A stretch of 64,000 nucleotides of DNA from Shouchella tritolerans (GCF_025770735.1 NZ_JAODPB010000003.1:62001-126000), one strand, 5' to 3'; numbered from the stretch's first letter, positions 33,444-42,576 are shown. The notes: generated by a model from the letters alone, not told the origin. Made by a program: numbers and translations.

Positions 33444-35444
33444 CTAGCTTTCTGTACTTTTGCTTTGTTCTTGCATTTTATTCTTGTTTTTCATGCCGAT
33501 TAGTTGGTAACCAATTAAGGCAACGAATAAAAACAAGCCGATTGCATCGCTGTACCCTTCTGGATAAATAAGCATAAGCCCAGTTGCCAAGGAAAGAATT
33601 CGTTCAATCCAGTTCAGCTTTTTATACCAAAAACCAATCATACAAGCCCCAATGGCGATCATGCCGAGAAGAGCCGAAACGAAGGCAAGACCGATTTGGA
33701 AAGGGGTCGAGTCAATCATTAGCAATTGCGGCTGCAATACAAACATATACGGGATAATAAAGGCGGCAATAGCCAACTTTGTGGCGTTGATTCCTGTTCG
33801 AATCGGCTCTCCTCCCGATATGCCAGAGGCTGCAAACGCAGCAAGCGCTACTGGAGGAGTGATGTCTGCGACGATACCGAAATAGAAAACAAACATATGG
33901 GCAGCTAAAACCGGGATGGCTACCTCCAATTGCCCATTTAAAGCGATAATCGCAGGTAAAGCAATCGTTGATGTGATGATATAGTTGGCGGTTGTCGGCG
34001 AACCCATCCCAAGAATAATCGAAGTGATCATCGTGAACACAAGAGTCAATAAAAGTTGAATATCGACGGAAGTGGTTAAAGAGCCAGCCATGTTTACAAT
34101 GCCGTTTCCAAGCTTAAGGCCTAAGCCGGTTTTGGTGACGACACCGACAATAATACCTGCGCAAGCCGTCGCTGCTGCTACGCTGAGAGCGGTACGAGCC
34201 CCGCTTGTTAGGGCAAGGACAAACTTGCTTGGCGTAATGCGCGTTTCTTTTAAGAATAGGCTAACGAGTATAGTAATGCCGATTCCGTATATCGCGCTAC
34301 GTTCAATGCTAAAGCCTGCAAAAAGCAAGTACACGATAGCGAGGATCGGCAATAGCAAATGAATTTTTTTTAACACGACGCTTTTTTTCGGGATGCTCTC
34401 TTTGGGTAGACCTAATAGACCTAGACGCTTCGCTTCAAAATGGGTCATAATCCAAATTCCCGAAAAATACAATACAGCCGGAATAAGAGCAGCACGGGCA
34501 ATTTCCCAATAACCGACCCCTGCAAATTCAATCATCAAAAATGCAGCTGCCCCCATAATCGGCGGCATAATTTGGCCGCCAGTAGAAGAGGCTGCTTCCA
34601 CTGCACCGGCAAAATTAGGTTTGTAGCCCAATCGTTTCATCATTGGAATCGTGTAAGCGCCAGTGGTCACGGTGTTGGCAACGGAACTCCCTGAAATCGT
34701 ACCATTTAAAGCACTTGAAAAAATCGCTACTTTTGCTGGCCCGCCAACGCGCCTCCCCGCGATTGCAATAGCAAGGTCATTAAAGTAGTTCCCGACTCCC
34801 GTTTGCACTAAAAAGGCGCCGAACAATAGAAACAAGAAAATGTAAGTGGACGACACCTGCAGCGGTGTCCCTAAAATGCCCTCTGTTGTAAAGAACATTG
34901 ATTGTACAAATTGTTCTAGCGATAGGCCTCTATGGGCGAACATGCCAGGCATATAAGGGCCAAAAAGAGCGTAAAGGATAAAGCAGCCTGCAATGATGAT
35001 GATCGGCAAACCGACTGCACGCCTTGTCGCTTCTAATACGAGCACAATCGCGGCAGTCCCGATAATGAGCTGAGCTGAACTAATACCACCAAATTGTTGT
35101 ACAAGCGTGTCATAGAAGACAGGCCAATACCCGCACACAATAATAGAAGCCAATATAAGAATGTAATCATACCAAGGAACGCTTTCTTTCTTCGTTTTCC
35201 GCTTTGCTGGAAATAAGAAGAAGATCAATGTCAAGGCAAAGCCTAAGTGGACTGTTCGTTGGATATATGCGGTAAATTGGCCGAATGCACCTGTATAGAG
35301 CTGGAATAGCGAGAAGGCAAGAAGGCCGACAAAGACGATACCGGCTGAGATGCCTGTTAATTTGCGTGTACGTGATTCGGCATCGTATTTTTCCATTAGC
35401 TTGTTCTGTTCTTCAAGCGAAAGCTGATGCTCGTTATTTGTCAT
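33444..35444 (-). CDS. TRAP transporter, fused small and large permease (TAXI type)
   Basis: A 666-residue membrane protein in which the DctQ-like four-helix unit is fused to the DctM-like transport unit, as is usual for TAXI-TRAP systems. About residues 1-160 carry the small subunit; the rest shows GGPAKVAIFSSALNGTISGSSVANTVTTGAYTIPMMKRLGY and MGSPTTANYIITSTIALPAIIAL, typical DctM motifs. It imports a dicarboxylate or other organic anion with sodium ions. Overlaps the DUF1850 gene by 11 bases; AAAGGAG precedes ATG 35444. Confidence 0.9.
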   Translation of the reverse strand: MTNNEHQLSLEEQNKLMEKYDAESRTRKLTGISAGIVFVGLLAFSLFQLYTGAFGQFTAYIQRTVHLGFALTLIFFLFPAKRKTKKESVPWYDYILILASIIVCGYWPVFYDTLVQQFGGISSAQLIIGTAAIVLVLEATRRAVGLPIIIIAGCFILYALFGPYMPGMFAHRGLSLEQFVQSMFFTTEGILGTPLQVSSTYIFLFLLFGAFLVQTGVGNYFNDLAIAIAGRRVGGPAKVAIFSSALNGTISGSSVANTVTTGAYTIPMMKRLGYKPNFAGAVEAASSTGGQIMPPIMGAAAFLMIEFAGVGYWEIARAALIPAVLYFSGIWIMTHFEAKRLGLLGLPKESIPKKSVVLKKIHLLLPILAIVYLLFAGFSIERSAIYGIGITILVSLFLKETRITPSKFVLALTSGARTALSVAAATACAGIIVGVVTKTGLGLKLGNGIVNMAGSLTTSVDIQLLLTLVFTMITSIILGMGSPTTANYIITSTIALPAIIALNGQLEVAIPVLAAHMFVFYFGIVADITPPVALAAFAASGISGGEPIRTGINATKLAIAAFIIPYMFVLQPQLLMIDSTPFQIGLAFVSALLGMIAIGACMIGFWYKKLNWIERILSLATGLMLIYPEGYSDAIGLFLFVALIGYQLIGMKNKNKMQEQSKSTES

Positions 35445-35973
35445 TTATTTCTTCTCCTTTCAGCCGTTGCCATAAATTGAGACGTTCCATTTTGACAGTA
35501 AACCAAGCGCCTGGATCAAAATAATCAGCGAACCAGGCCATATGTTCAGCATGTTGTCCCCACACTAGCCGGTGTTCTGGTACGACTGATCCAGTTCGCA
35601 GCGCAAAGGATGGAAAGATGTTTTCCATATTCCGTATGTAATATTTTCCGTCTTCCATGACGAATTGTTCTTTGCCTCTTGCGTTTGACGGCATGCCGAT
35701 ACCAAACTCTTCAAAAACGAATTCATATTGCTGAATAGTAAGGTTGTCTAGAATAATATATTTTTCACTTACATCTGATCGATGAATGGAGTGTGTATAA
35801 ATAATCTCAAACGTATCCCCAGGTTTAAGGGGAAGGTAGGCGGAAATGGAGTTCGTGTTTTCTTTATAAAAAACGAGAGCGGTACGAAAAGGAATCAGTA
35901 GCACTGAAGTGGCAAGTAACAGCAACAATACAATACCGACCCAATATTTCCTCGTTAACAACAAACGCGCCAT
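35434..35973 (-). CDS. DUF1850 protein of a TAXI-TRAP operon
   Basis: A 179-residue protein with one N-terminal membrane helix (about residues 10-32) and an extracytoplasmic domain of some 140 residues. PGDTFEIIYTHSIHRSDVSEKYII is the DUF1850 signature. This family is found almost only between TAXI receptor and fused permease genes, so it is probably an accessory or anchoring component of the transporter. AAGGAGG precedes ATG 35973. Confidence 0.85.
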   Translation of the reverse strand: MARLLLTRKYWVGIVLLLLLATSVLLIPFRTALVFYKENTNSISAYLPLKPGDTFEIIYTHSIHRSDVSEKYIILDNLTIQQYEFVFEEFGIGMPSNARGKEQFVMEDGKYYIRNMENIFPSFALRTGSVVPEHRLVWGQHAEHMAWFADYFDPGAWFTVKMERLNLWQRLKGEEINDK

Positions 35974-35994
35974 GAATCCTCCTTATTGGAATAA

Positions 35995-36040
35995 GAAAAC
36001 CGGCCGCAAGAGCCTTGTCGGTTTGACAGCCGGTTTTTTC
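35995..36040 (-). terminator. Intercistronic hairpin in the TRAP operon
   Basis: ACCGGC...GCCGGT with T-rich ends on both strands, placed between the receptor gene and DUF1850. Probably a partial terminator that makes the receptor more abundant than the membrane part. Confidence 0.6.
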
Positions 36041-36055
36041 TAACCCATATCTCCG

Positions 36056-37066
36056 TTATTCTGCTGATACGCCTTGTTCATCATAATAGCGCTGTGCCCC
36101 AGGATGAACTTCTGTTCCAATGCCGTCTAAAGCGTTTTCAAGTTTAATAAATTGTGCCTTTTCGTGTGCCATGTTTTCAGCATTTTCGTAAATGGATTTG
36201 GTCATATTATAGACCAAGTCTTCCGATAACGTATCGCTGACAGCAATCATTGCAAGCACAGCTACTGTTTGGACTTCGTTTTCCATTCCGTAAGTACCGG
36301 CTTCAATGACATCGGATGCATAATATGGGTACGTTTCGATTAGCTCATTGACTTTGTCTTCGTCAATTGGCACAATTGAGACTTCATTTGTCGCCGATAA
36401 TCCTTCAACAGCTCCTGTTGGCGTTCCGGCGGTAATAAAGGCTGCGTCAATGTTGCCGTCTTGTATGCCGCTCGTCGATTCATCAAAGCTTAAAGGCTGT
36501 TGATTAATGTCATCCATGCTCATGCCGTGAATCTCGAGGATCTGTTCAGCATTTACATATGTACCTGATCCTGGAGCTCCAACAGATACTGATTTGCCGG
36601 CAAGGTCTTCGACACTCTCAATGCCTGAATCGGCAGTGGTTACAATTTGAATGGTTTCCGGGTATAGCGAGCCGAGCGCAAGCACATTGTCAACAGGCTC
36701 CCCTTCAAAAGAATTGACGCCTTCCACCGCATTGGACATTACATCGGTCTGCACAAACGCAATCTCCGCGTCGCCGCTGCTTAATTGTGCTACGTTTTCA
36801 GCTGAAGCATTCGATGATTGGGCCGTTGTTTCGACGCCAGTGCCGTCGGAAATAAAATTGGCCATTTCTCCGCCGAGTGGATAATAGGTCCCGCTTGTGC
36901 CCCCTGTCAAAAGGTTGAGAAATTGCGGATCTTCTGATGAGGCGTTTTCTCCGTTGTTTTCAGCTTCATTCCCGTTTCCACCTGTGTCATTGTCATTTCC
37001 GCCACATCCGGCAAGCCCGATTGTTGCCGCTAATGTGAGGGCGATTGGAAAAAGTCTTTTTTTAAT
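36056..37066 (-). CDS. TAXI-family TRAP solute-binding lipoprotein
   Basis: A 336-residue receptor: MKKRLFPIALTLAATIGLAGC is a lipoprotein signal with lipobox LAGC, then a low-complexity linker rich in Asn and Glu, then the binding domain from LLTGGTSGTYYPLGG on, with GDAEIAFVQTDV and SVGAPGSGT, which are TAXI signatures. It captures the substrate outside the cell and passes it to the fused permease. No ATG, GTG or TTG lies in frame before the signal peptide; the best start is ATT at 37066-37064, eight bases after AAGGGGG. The frame is closed by a stop 57 bases further upstream. Confidence 0.88.
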   Translation of the reverse strand: MKKRLFPIALTLAATIGLAGCGGNDNDTGGNGNEAENNGENASSEDPQFLNLLTGGTSGTYYPLGGEMANFISDGTGVETTAQSSNASAENVAQLSSGDAEIAFVQTDVMSNAVEGVNSFEGEPVDNVLALGSLYPETIQIVTTADSGIESVEDLAGKSVSVGAPGSGTYVNAEQILEIHGMSMDDINQQPLSFDESTSGIQDGNIDAAFITAGTPTGAVEGLSATNEVSIVPIDEDKVNELIETYPYYASDVIEAGTYGMENEVQTVAVLAMIAVSDTLSEDLVYNMTKSIYENAENMAHEKAQFIKLENALDGIGTEVHPGAQRYYDEQGVSAE

Positions 37067-37102
37067 ATGCGTATCCCCCTTAGTTTCCCAATTTTTATTA
37101 TT

Positions 37103-37132
37103 ATTTTACATAGAGGAGATCGTAATTGTCAA
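37103..37132 (-). promoter_or_regulatory. TRAP operon promoter
   Basis: Minus strand TTGACA (37132-37127), 18-base spacer, TAAAAT (37108-37103), with a TG just before the -10. Confidence 0.7.
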
Positions 37133-37177
37133 ATTATTTTAATGTAGTGAATACGTAATAAAATGAAAGCGCTTATT

Positions 37178-37214
37178 AAAAAATAGAGGTCCTCCTCGAA
37201 AGGAAAACCTCTAC
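37178..37214 (-). terminator. Terminator after the BCCT gene
   Basis: TAGAGGT...ACCTCTA on the minus strand followed by TTTTTTAA. Confidence 0.8.
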
Positions 37215-37222
37215 CGATTTTT

Positions 37223-39121
37223 TTACAATCCTGACTTCGTTTCTCGTAAAATAGCCAGCAATGCTTCCTTTTGTTGAATTTTTACTAGAATGTACAAATA
37301 ATCACCTGCTTTAATTTCTGTGCTCCCAGAAGGAGAGATCACATCATCGCCTCGTTCAATTGCACTTACGTTAACATGAGGGGGAAAGCCGATTTCAGCA
37401 AGTGTTCTGCCGACAATTGCCGTATCCTCTGTCGTTTGGAAGTGGATCATTTCCGCAGTGTTGCGACCGGCTGCCAATAGTTCTCTGCGGAGTTCATCGC
37501 GCCACTCTTGGCTCAAATCTTGTCGCAGTTCTTCGTACGCTTCCTTTTTTAAGCGTTGTTTTAATTCTTCATCGCGTGCAAGACGCGCCTTCCGCTGCTC
37601 TGTTCGCCAGTCTTTGGCAATCATAATGCTAATCGAGAACAGCATAAAGACAAGAATGAAAGCAAATGGGAGTGCGGCCGTAAGTGCGGCAGTCTGTAAA
37701 GCATCCAATCCTCCGCCTCCGCTTATTAGGAGAACAGACGCAGTGCCAGCAATTAGTACACCCCAGAGCATTTTTAATTTAAAGCTTGGGTTAAGCAAGC
37801 CGTTCGATGTCATCGACCCTAGTACAAACGCAGCCGAGTCAGCGGACGTCACAAAAAAGATTCCAACGACAATGACTGCTAAAATACTCGAAATTGTGGT
37901 GAATGGGAGATTTTGCAGCATATAGAAAAGAGTAAGCTCCACTTCAGACTGAGCAATCTCCGCAAGGGGGAACAGCCCAGAAATCTCTATATTCAAGGCG
38001 GTACCGCCAAACACACAAAACCAAACGACTGCCATAAGTGTCGGGACGAGCAGGACGCCTGCGATAAATTCGCGGATGGTGCGCCCTTTTGAAATCCGCG
38101 CAATGAACAAGCCAACAAATGGCGACCATGACATGTGCCAAGCCCAGAAGAAAATGGTGTTTGATCCTAGCCATTCATCATTAGAAAAAGGCGTCATCGT
38201 AAATGACATCGACACGACATTGGACAAATAGCCCCCTAAAGTCGTTACCATGCTTTCAAGCACTGTAATGGTAGGTCCTGCAAATAAAACAAATAACAGC
38301 AAGATGCCAGCAAACACCAAATTCAAATTGGTCAGCCGTTTAATGCCTTTATTAATTCCGGCAATGGTGGAGAACAAAAACAAACAAGTGATGACGGCAA
38401 TGATTGATAGCTGTAAAGGAATGTTGTTCGTTAGCGGCGTTAAAAAGGAAACTCCACCTGAAATTTGCATTGCGCTTAAGCCAAATGTCGTTGCCACACC
38501 TGCACAAGTGGAAATAACCGCAAGCAAGTCAATCGTTTTGCCCATCCAACCGTCTGTCTTTGAGCCAAGAATGGGATAAAACGCTGAACTGATCAGTGCT
38601 GGTCGGTTTTTGCGGTATTGTACGAAGGCAAGCGTTAAGCCGACGACTGAAAACGCCCCCCATGCATGAAGCCCCCAATGAAAAACACCATAACGGAGTC
38701 CAATCGCAGCAGCATTCGCCGAATCTTCAGGTAAGTGGAACGAATAGCCAGGTGGCGGATCCATATAGTAAAGAATAGGTTCAGCTACACCAAAAAAGAC
38801 GAAGCCGACACCAAGGCCGGCAGCAAAAAGCATGCCGATCCATGAAATAAAAGAGTGTTCAGGACGGTCGTTGTCCTTGCCGAGCCTAAGTTTGCCAAAT
38901 GGCGTAACGGCAACGACAATGCCAAAAAGGATGAAAATGCTAGCGATGGTCATATAAAACCAACCAAAGTTGTCAATAATCCAAGCTAAGGCCGTTTCTG
39001 CCGTAGCGCCTAAGTGGGAAGGGTTCACGATGCCCCACAACACGAATAATGCCATTCCCGTTGCTGACGCATAGAGGACAAATGAAGACTTTCTTGGTGT
39101 TGGGTCAGAGTTTTGCGGCAT
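37223..39121 (-). CDS. BCCT-family transporter with C-terminal RCK_C domain
   Basis: 632 residues. Residues 1 to about 515 are a 12-helix betaine/choline/carnitine transporter; FFWAWHMSWSPFVGLFIARISKGRTIREF is the BCCT signature. Then a charged helical linker of about 40 residues, rich in Glu, Arg and Lys, and residues about 555-632 form an RCK_C (TrkA-C) domain: VGRTLAEIGFPPHVNVSAIERGD...GSTEIKAGDYLYILVK. RCK_C domains gate K+ channels and in KtrA/KtrC bind c-di-AMP. Such a tail on a BCCT carrier is unusual. An AAAGGTGG site selects ATG 39121. The next gene, divergent, is a KtrC-like RCK protein. Confidence 0.9.
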   Translation of the reverse strand: MPQNSDPTPRKSSFVLYASATGMALFVLWGIVNPSHLGATAETALAWIIDNFGWFYMTIASIFILFGIVVAVTPFGKLRLGKDNDRPEHSFISWIGMLFAAGLGVGFVFFGVAEPILYYMDPPPGYSFHLPEDSANAAAIGLRYGVFHWGLHAWGAFSVVGLTLAFVQYRKNRPALISSAFYPILGSKTDGWMGKTIDLLAVISTCAGVATTFGLSAMQISGGVSFLTPLTNNIPLQLSIIAVITCLFLFSTIAGINKGIKRLTNLNLVFAGILLLFVLFAGPTITVLESMVTTLGGYLSNVVSMSFTMTPFSNDEWLGSNTIFFWAWHMSWSPFVGLFIARISKGRTIREFIAGVLLVPTLMAVVWFCVFGGTALNIEISGLFPLAEIAQSEVELTLFYMLQNLPFTTISSILAVIVVGIFFVTSADSAAFVLGSMTSNGLLNPSFKLKMLWGVLIAGTASVLLISGGGGLDALQTAALTAALPFAFILVFMLFSISIMIAKDWRTEQRKARLARDEELKQRLKKEAYEELRQDLSQEWRDELRRELLAAGRNTAEMIHFQTTEDTAIVGRTLAEIGFPPHVNVSAIERGDDVISPSGSTEIKAGDYLYILVKIQQKEALLAILRETKSGL

Positions 39122-39430
39122 GCGCAAACCACCTTTCCTGTCGTTAAAAGTACGTTGTTTCTTGAATGGGTAAGGAGAAAGACTCTTTCTCAATTTACCC
39201 CGATTAGCCGTCGGTAAACCCCGATAAAAAAAGACAGGCATTTAGGTTGAATAGTTAGAATATCATTTTTTCTGTCTACAATAAACAAAAATTTTAATAA
39301 AGAGAATCAGTGCAATCCGTTACTTCCTAAAGAAAAGATAAAAAATAACGAGGACGCGTTGACTTTCTTATTACACAGGAGTAAGATCTCATTTAGACTT
39401 AAAATCTTGGCTGTGTTCAGGAGGGACAAA
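39122..39430. other. Divergent promoter region between BCCT and ktrC
   Basis: About 310 bases. A small palindrome GAGAAAGAGTCTTTCTC (near 39176-39193) lies in the BCCT leader. On the minus strand TTGTTT and TGATAT with a 17-base spacer (around 39259-39288) are a possible BCCT promoter. I saw no convincing c-di-AMP (ydaO) riboswitch. Confidence 0.4.
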
Positions 39431-40090
39431 GTGGAAAAACAGTTTGCTGTCATAGGGCTCGGCCGTTTTGGCACAAGTGTGTGCCAGGAGCTTTATGAAA
39501 TGGGGCATGAAGTGCTTGCCATTGACCGGTCTGAAGAAAAAGTCGAGTTTGTCAGCGACTATGCAACAAAAGCGATTGTTGCAAATGGAGTAGATGAGCG
39601 CTCACTTAAAGCACTTGGAATCCGCAATTTTGATTATGTTGTTGTGGCAATTGGCGAACATATTCAAGAGAGCGTTCTTGCTACGTTGCTTCTAAAAGAG
39701 CTCGGCGTCGCCAATGTGTGGGTGAAGGCAAGCAATACCAAGCATTACCGTATTTTAGAGAAAGTCGGCGCTGACCGGATTATCCGGCCAGAACATGAAA
39801 TGGGCATTCGTATAGCCCACTTGCTTGATTCTACTAAAGTCATTGACTATATTGAATTATCGGATGAGCACAGCATTGTTGAATTGGCTGCGACAGAAAA
39901 GATAGCTAATAAGACGCTCGCGCAACTGAACATTCGCAGAAAGTATGGCTGTACATTAATTGGCTATAAGAGGAATGGGCAATTGAATATTCATTTGTCA
40001 CCTGAAGAGGTCATTTACGAAAATGATCTTTTAATTTTGGCAGGCGAGAACAGCGATTTGAAACGATTTGAAAAAAAAGGATTATCATAA
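39431..40090 (+). CDS. ktrC: KtrC/KtrA-like RCK protein, potassium-channel gating subunit
   Basis: A 219-residue peripheral protein. RCK_N at 1-135 has the nucleotide motif VIGLGRFG (residues 7-14) and an acidic residue after AIDRS that binds the ribose; RCK_C spans about 140-219 with LNIRRKYGCTLIGYKRNGQLNIHLSPEEVIYENDLLILAG. It binds ATP/ADP and c-di-AMP to gate a KtrB/KtrD pore, which is not in this window. A GGAGG site selects GTG 39431. Divergent from the BCCT-RCK_C gene, which suggests joint osmotic control. Confidence 0.92.
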   Translation: MEKQFAVIGLGRFGTSVCQELYEMGHEVLAIDRSEEKVEFVSDYATKAIVANGVDERSLKALGIRNFDYVVVAIGEHIQESVLATLLLKELGVANVWVKASNTKHYRILEKVGADRIIRPEHEMGIRIAHLLDSTKVIDYIELSDEHSIVELAATEKIANKTLAQLNIRRKYGCTLIGYKRNGQLNIHLSPEEVIYENDLLILAGENSDLKRFEKKGLS

Positions 40091-40111
40091 ATATAAAGGG
40101 GATAGAGACCG

Positions 40112-40978
40112 ATGGAAAGAGGCATCGCTTCTTTTACGTATTCAGATTGCACGCTTGAATACGCCATAACCGGAGAAGGGGAGCCAGTTCTATTTTTGCA
40201 TGGTGGCCATTCAAACTGTTTGGAGCAACTGGGGATTGAGGAACTTGCGCAAAAAGGCTACTCCGTGATTGTGCCGTCCCGGGCAGGATATGGGCAGACG
40301 TCCAAGAAAATTGGCCAGACCCTCGAGAAGGCGTGTAGCTTTTATATTGAACTATTAAATGAATTGAATATTGATAAAGTACATTTGATTGCGGCATCGA
40401 CTGGCGGTCCATCTGGTATTTATTTAGCGAGTCACTATCCCGAAAGGGTCCAATCTTTTACATTGCAAGGGGCAATCACGAAACCTTGGAAAGAAGCGAG
40501 TGTCCGAGATGCGTTGTTGAGCCGCTTCTTATTCCACCCTTTCATTGAGCGGTTTGTTTGGCGGAGCCTCTCTTCTTTAGCTCGGTTTTCTCCAGATTAT
40601 GCATTTAAAAAAATTGCACCTGCTTACAGCACGCTCTCATATGAAGAAATTAAGCGGAGGATGCTGGCCAAAGACTGGTATTTGTTTGACCGGATGACTG
40701 AATTTCAGCGCTCAGGGCACGGTTTTTATATTGATTTGCAGCATATGCGCCAGTCCCTTGAGGAAGAATTAGAGACGATTATTGCACCAACGCTTATCAT
40801 CCATAGCAAAAATGACGCGATTGTGCCGTTGGAGCATGCCCGCTATGCCCATGAACGGATTCGCTCCTCGAAGCTCGTCTATTTAGATACGTGGGGCCAT
40901 CTTGTTTGCCTCGGCAAGGGATCGGAGCAGCATACACAGGAATTAGCTGATTTTCTACAACAGCACAAAGCCTCTTGA
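40112..40978 (+). CDS. Alpha/beta hydrolase
   Basis: A 288-residue alpha/beta-fold hydrolase. EPVLFLHGGHSN is the oxyanion-hole segment; the nucleophile elbow reads IAASTGGPSG (Ser in AASTGG), the acid lies in HSKNDAIVPLEHA, and the catalytic His in TWGHLVCLG. It is an esterase or peptidase-like member with unknown substrate. It starts 21 bases after ktrC with AAGGGGAT upstream, so it is in the same operon, which ends at the terminator below. Confidence 0.85.
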   Translation: MERGIASFTYSDCTLEYAITGEGEPVLFLHGGHSNCLEQLGIEELAQKGYSVIVPSRAGYGQTSKKIGQTLEKACSFYIELLNELNIDKVHLIAASTGGPSGIYLASHYPERVQSFTLQGAITKPWKEASVRDALLSRFLFHPFIERFVWRSLSSLARFSPDYAFKKIAPAYSTLSYEEIKRRMLAKDWYLFDRMTEFQRSGHGFYIDLQHMRQSLEEELETIIAPTLIIHSKNDAIVPLEHARYAHERIRSSKLVYLDTWGHLVCLGKGSEQHTQELADFLQQHKAS

Positions 40979-41003
40979 CGAAACTAGTCAGGAGGCTTTT
41001 TTT
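40967..41003 (+). terminator. Terminator after the hydrolase
   Basis: AAAGCCTCTTGAC pairs with GTCAGGAGGCTTT; long T run. The stem starts within the last codons. Confidence 0.85.
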
Positions 41004-41095
41004 GCCTATTTTTTTGAATACATCGTTTTCCTAAGGGAGTCATTTTGTAACAGAAGAGAGTTATCGAAATCATATACGATGAAATGGGTAGGAAC

Positions 41096-41136
41096 GACTC
41101 TGGCGTTTCCACACCACGCCCGGGGTTTTTTGATAA
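41096..41136 (+). terminator. Hairpin with T-run in the nupC upstream region
   Basis: CTCTGGCGT...ACGCCCGGGG followed by TTTTTTG, about 160 bases before nupC. Either the end of a short leader RNA or an attenuator; the upstream arm does not match a riboswitch I know. A TTGACA at 41158-41163 downstream could belong to the nupC promoter. Confidence 0.5.
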
Positions 41137-41295
41137 TTTTTTTAACTTGAATGGTGGTTGACAGTACTAGTCATTTTTCATAAGCTTAGCCATATTGTGT
41201 CTGATTCTCAAGGGAAACGTGCAAAAATTGGTGCACAACGGGAATAGTAAACAAAGTCGGACAAGAATTCACGATTGACCATTCAGGAGGTAAAG

Positions 41296-42513
41296 ATGAA
41301 TTTTTTATGGGGCTTAATGGGTATGGCCATCTTGCTTGGGATTGCCTATTTGCTTTCTGCAAATAGGAAAGCGATTAACTGGCGAACCATTTTGACGGCA
41401 CTGGCGTTGCAATTCGTTTTTGCGGTGATTGTCTTATGGACAGATGCAGGGAGTTATGTACTTAAGCAAGTGACAGGCGCTGTACAAGCAGCGATTGACA
41501 CTTCCGCTGCCGGTATTGATATGCTCTTTGGCGGTGTTCTACAAGCAGAAGGAGTCGGCAGTGTTTTCGCTTTCCAAGTGCTGCCTGTGATCATTTTTTT
41601 CTCAGCGATTATTAGTATTCTTTATCATTTCGGCATCATGCAATTTGTTGTCAAATACTTAGGAGGCGGGATTGCCAGGTTGCTTGGGACAAGCCGGGCA
41701 GAATCGATTTCGGCGACAGGCAACATTTTTGTTGGGCAAACGGAGGCTCCTTTGCTAATTAAGCCTTATATTGGCAGAATGACAACGTCTGAGATTTTTG
41801 CGGTGATGACAGGGGGAATGGCGACAGTAGCGGGCTCCGTTATGGCAGGGATATCGCAGATGGGCATTCCGCTAGAATATTTAATTGCTGCTACGTTTAT
41901 GGCTGCGCCTGGCGGGCTTTTGATGGCTAAAATGCTTGTCCCAGAAACAGAGATAAGCGAAACAAAGGACAAAATTAATTTCCAAGTCGAGCGCGAGTCC
42001 AAAAATGTGATCGATGCCGCTTCAAACGGGGCGTTGGACGGACTGAAATTAGCGCTAAATGTTGGAGCGATGTTGATCGCCTTTGTTTCCTTAATTGCAC
42101 TGATCAACTTGTTTTTAGGTACGATTGGCGGATGGTTTGGCTATGGTTCCATTACACTAGAGCAAATCCTCGGTTACGTGTTTGCCCCGATTGCGTGGAT
42201 CATTGGCGTTCCATGGGAAGAGGCAGTGCAAGCGGGCTCGTTTATCGGGCAAAAGACGATTGTCAACGAGTTTATTGGTTTTGATGCGCTGGCGTCTGCA
42301 GCGGGCGAGTTGTCAGAACGAACATATGTCATTATGAGCTTTGCGTTGTGTGGGTTTGCGAATATTAGCTCCATCGCAATCTTGCTTGGCGGTCTTGGTG
42401 GCCTCGTGCCAGAACGTCGGCCTTTAATCGCTAAATATGGGTTGAAAGCACTTATTGCGGCAACGCTCGTCAATTTAATGAACGCTGCGATTGCAGGCAT
42501 GCTTGTTGGATGA
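41296..42513 (+). CDS. nupC: NupC-type concentrative nucleoside transporter
   Basis: A 405-residue integral membrane protein of the CNT family: N-terminal CNT_N, core with FVGQTEAPLLIKPYI and GGMATVAGSVMAG, which are nucleoside- and Na+/H+-binding signatures, GFDALA, and a C-terminal SFALCGFANISSIAILLGGLGGLVPERR. It imports nucleosides (commonly pyrimidine) with ions. The AGGAGG site selects ATG 41296; the frame extends to 41275. Upstream lies a terminator-like hairpin; downstream a clear terminator. Confidence 0.93.
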   Translation: MNFLWGLMGMAILLGIAYLLSANRKAINWRTILTALALQFVFAVIVLWTDAGSYVLKQVTGAVQAAIDTSAAGIDMLFGGVLQAEGVGSVFAFQVLPVIIFFSAIISILYHFGIMQFVVKYLGGGIARLLGTSRAESISATGNIFVGQTEAPLLIKPYIGRMTTSEIFAVMTGGMATVAGSVMAGISQMGIPLEYLIAATFMAAPGGLLMAKMLVPETEISETKDKINFQVERESKNVIDAASNGALDGLKLALNVGAMLIAFVSLIALINLFLGTIGGWFGYGSITLEQILGYVFAPIAWIIGVPWEEAVQAGSFIGQKTIVNEFIGFDALASAAGELSERTYVIMSFALCGFANISSIAILLGGLGGLVPERRPLIAKYGLKALIAATLVNLMNAAIAGMLVG

Positions 42514-42576
42514 GTAATTGTCCATTCGATTCTCCTATAAGAAATAGAGTCTTTCTGTTGGATCAAAATCATATTT

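Noticed and set aside
39122-39430. Possible c-di-AMP (ydaO) riboswitch before the BCCT or ktrC gene
   Set aside because: The GGGGTAAA and CCGACGGCTAA-like bits on the minus strand recall ydaO motifs, but the order and pairing do not fit and the leader is too short.
41040-41140. Purine riboswitch upstream of nupC
   Set aside because: The conserved loop and junction bases of the purine aptamer (TATA and TTTCTACC-type parts) are missing; only a terminator-like hairpin is present.
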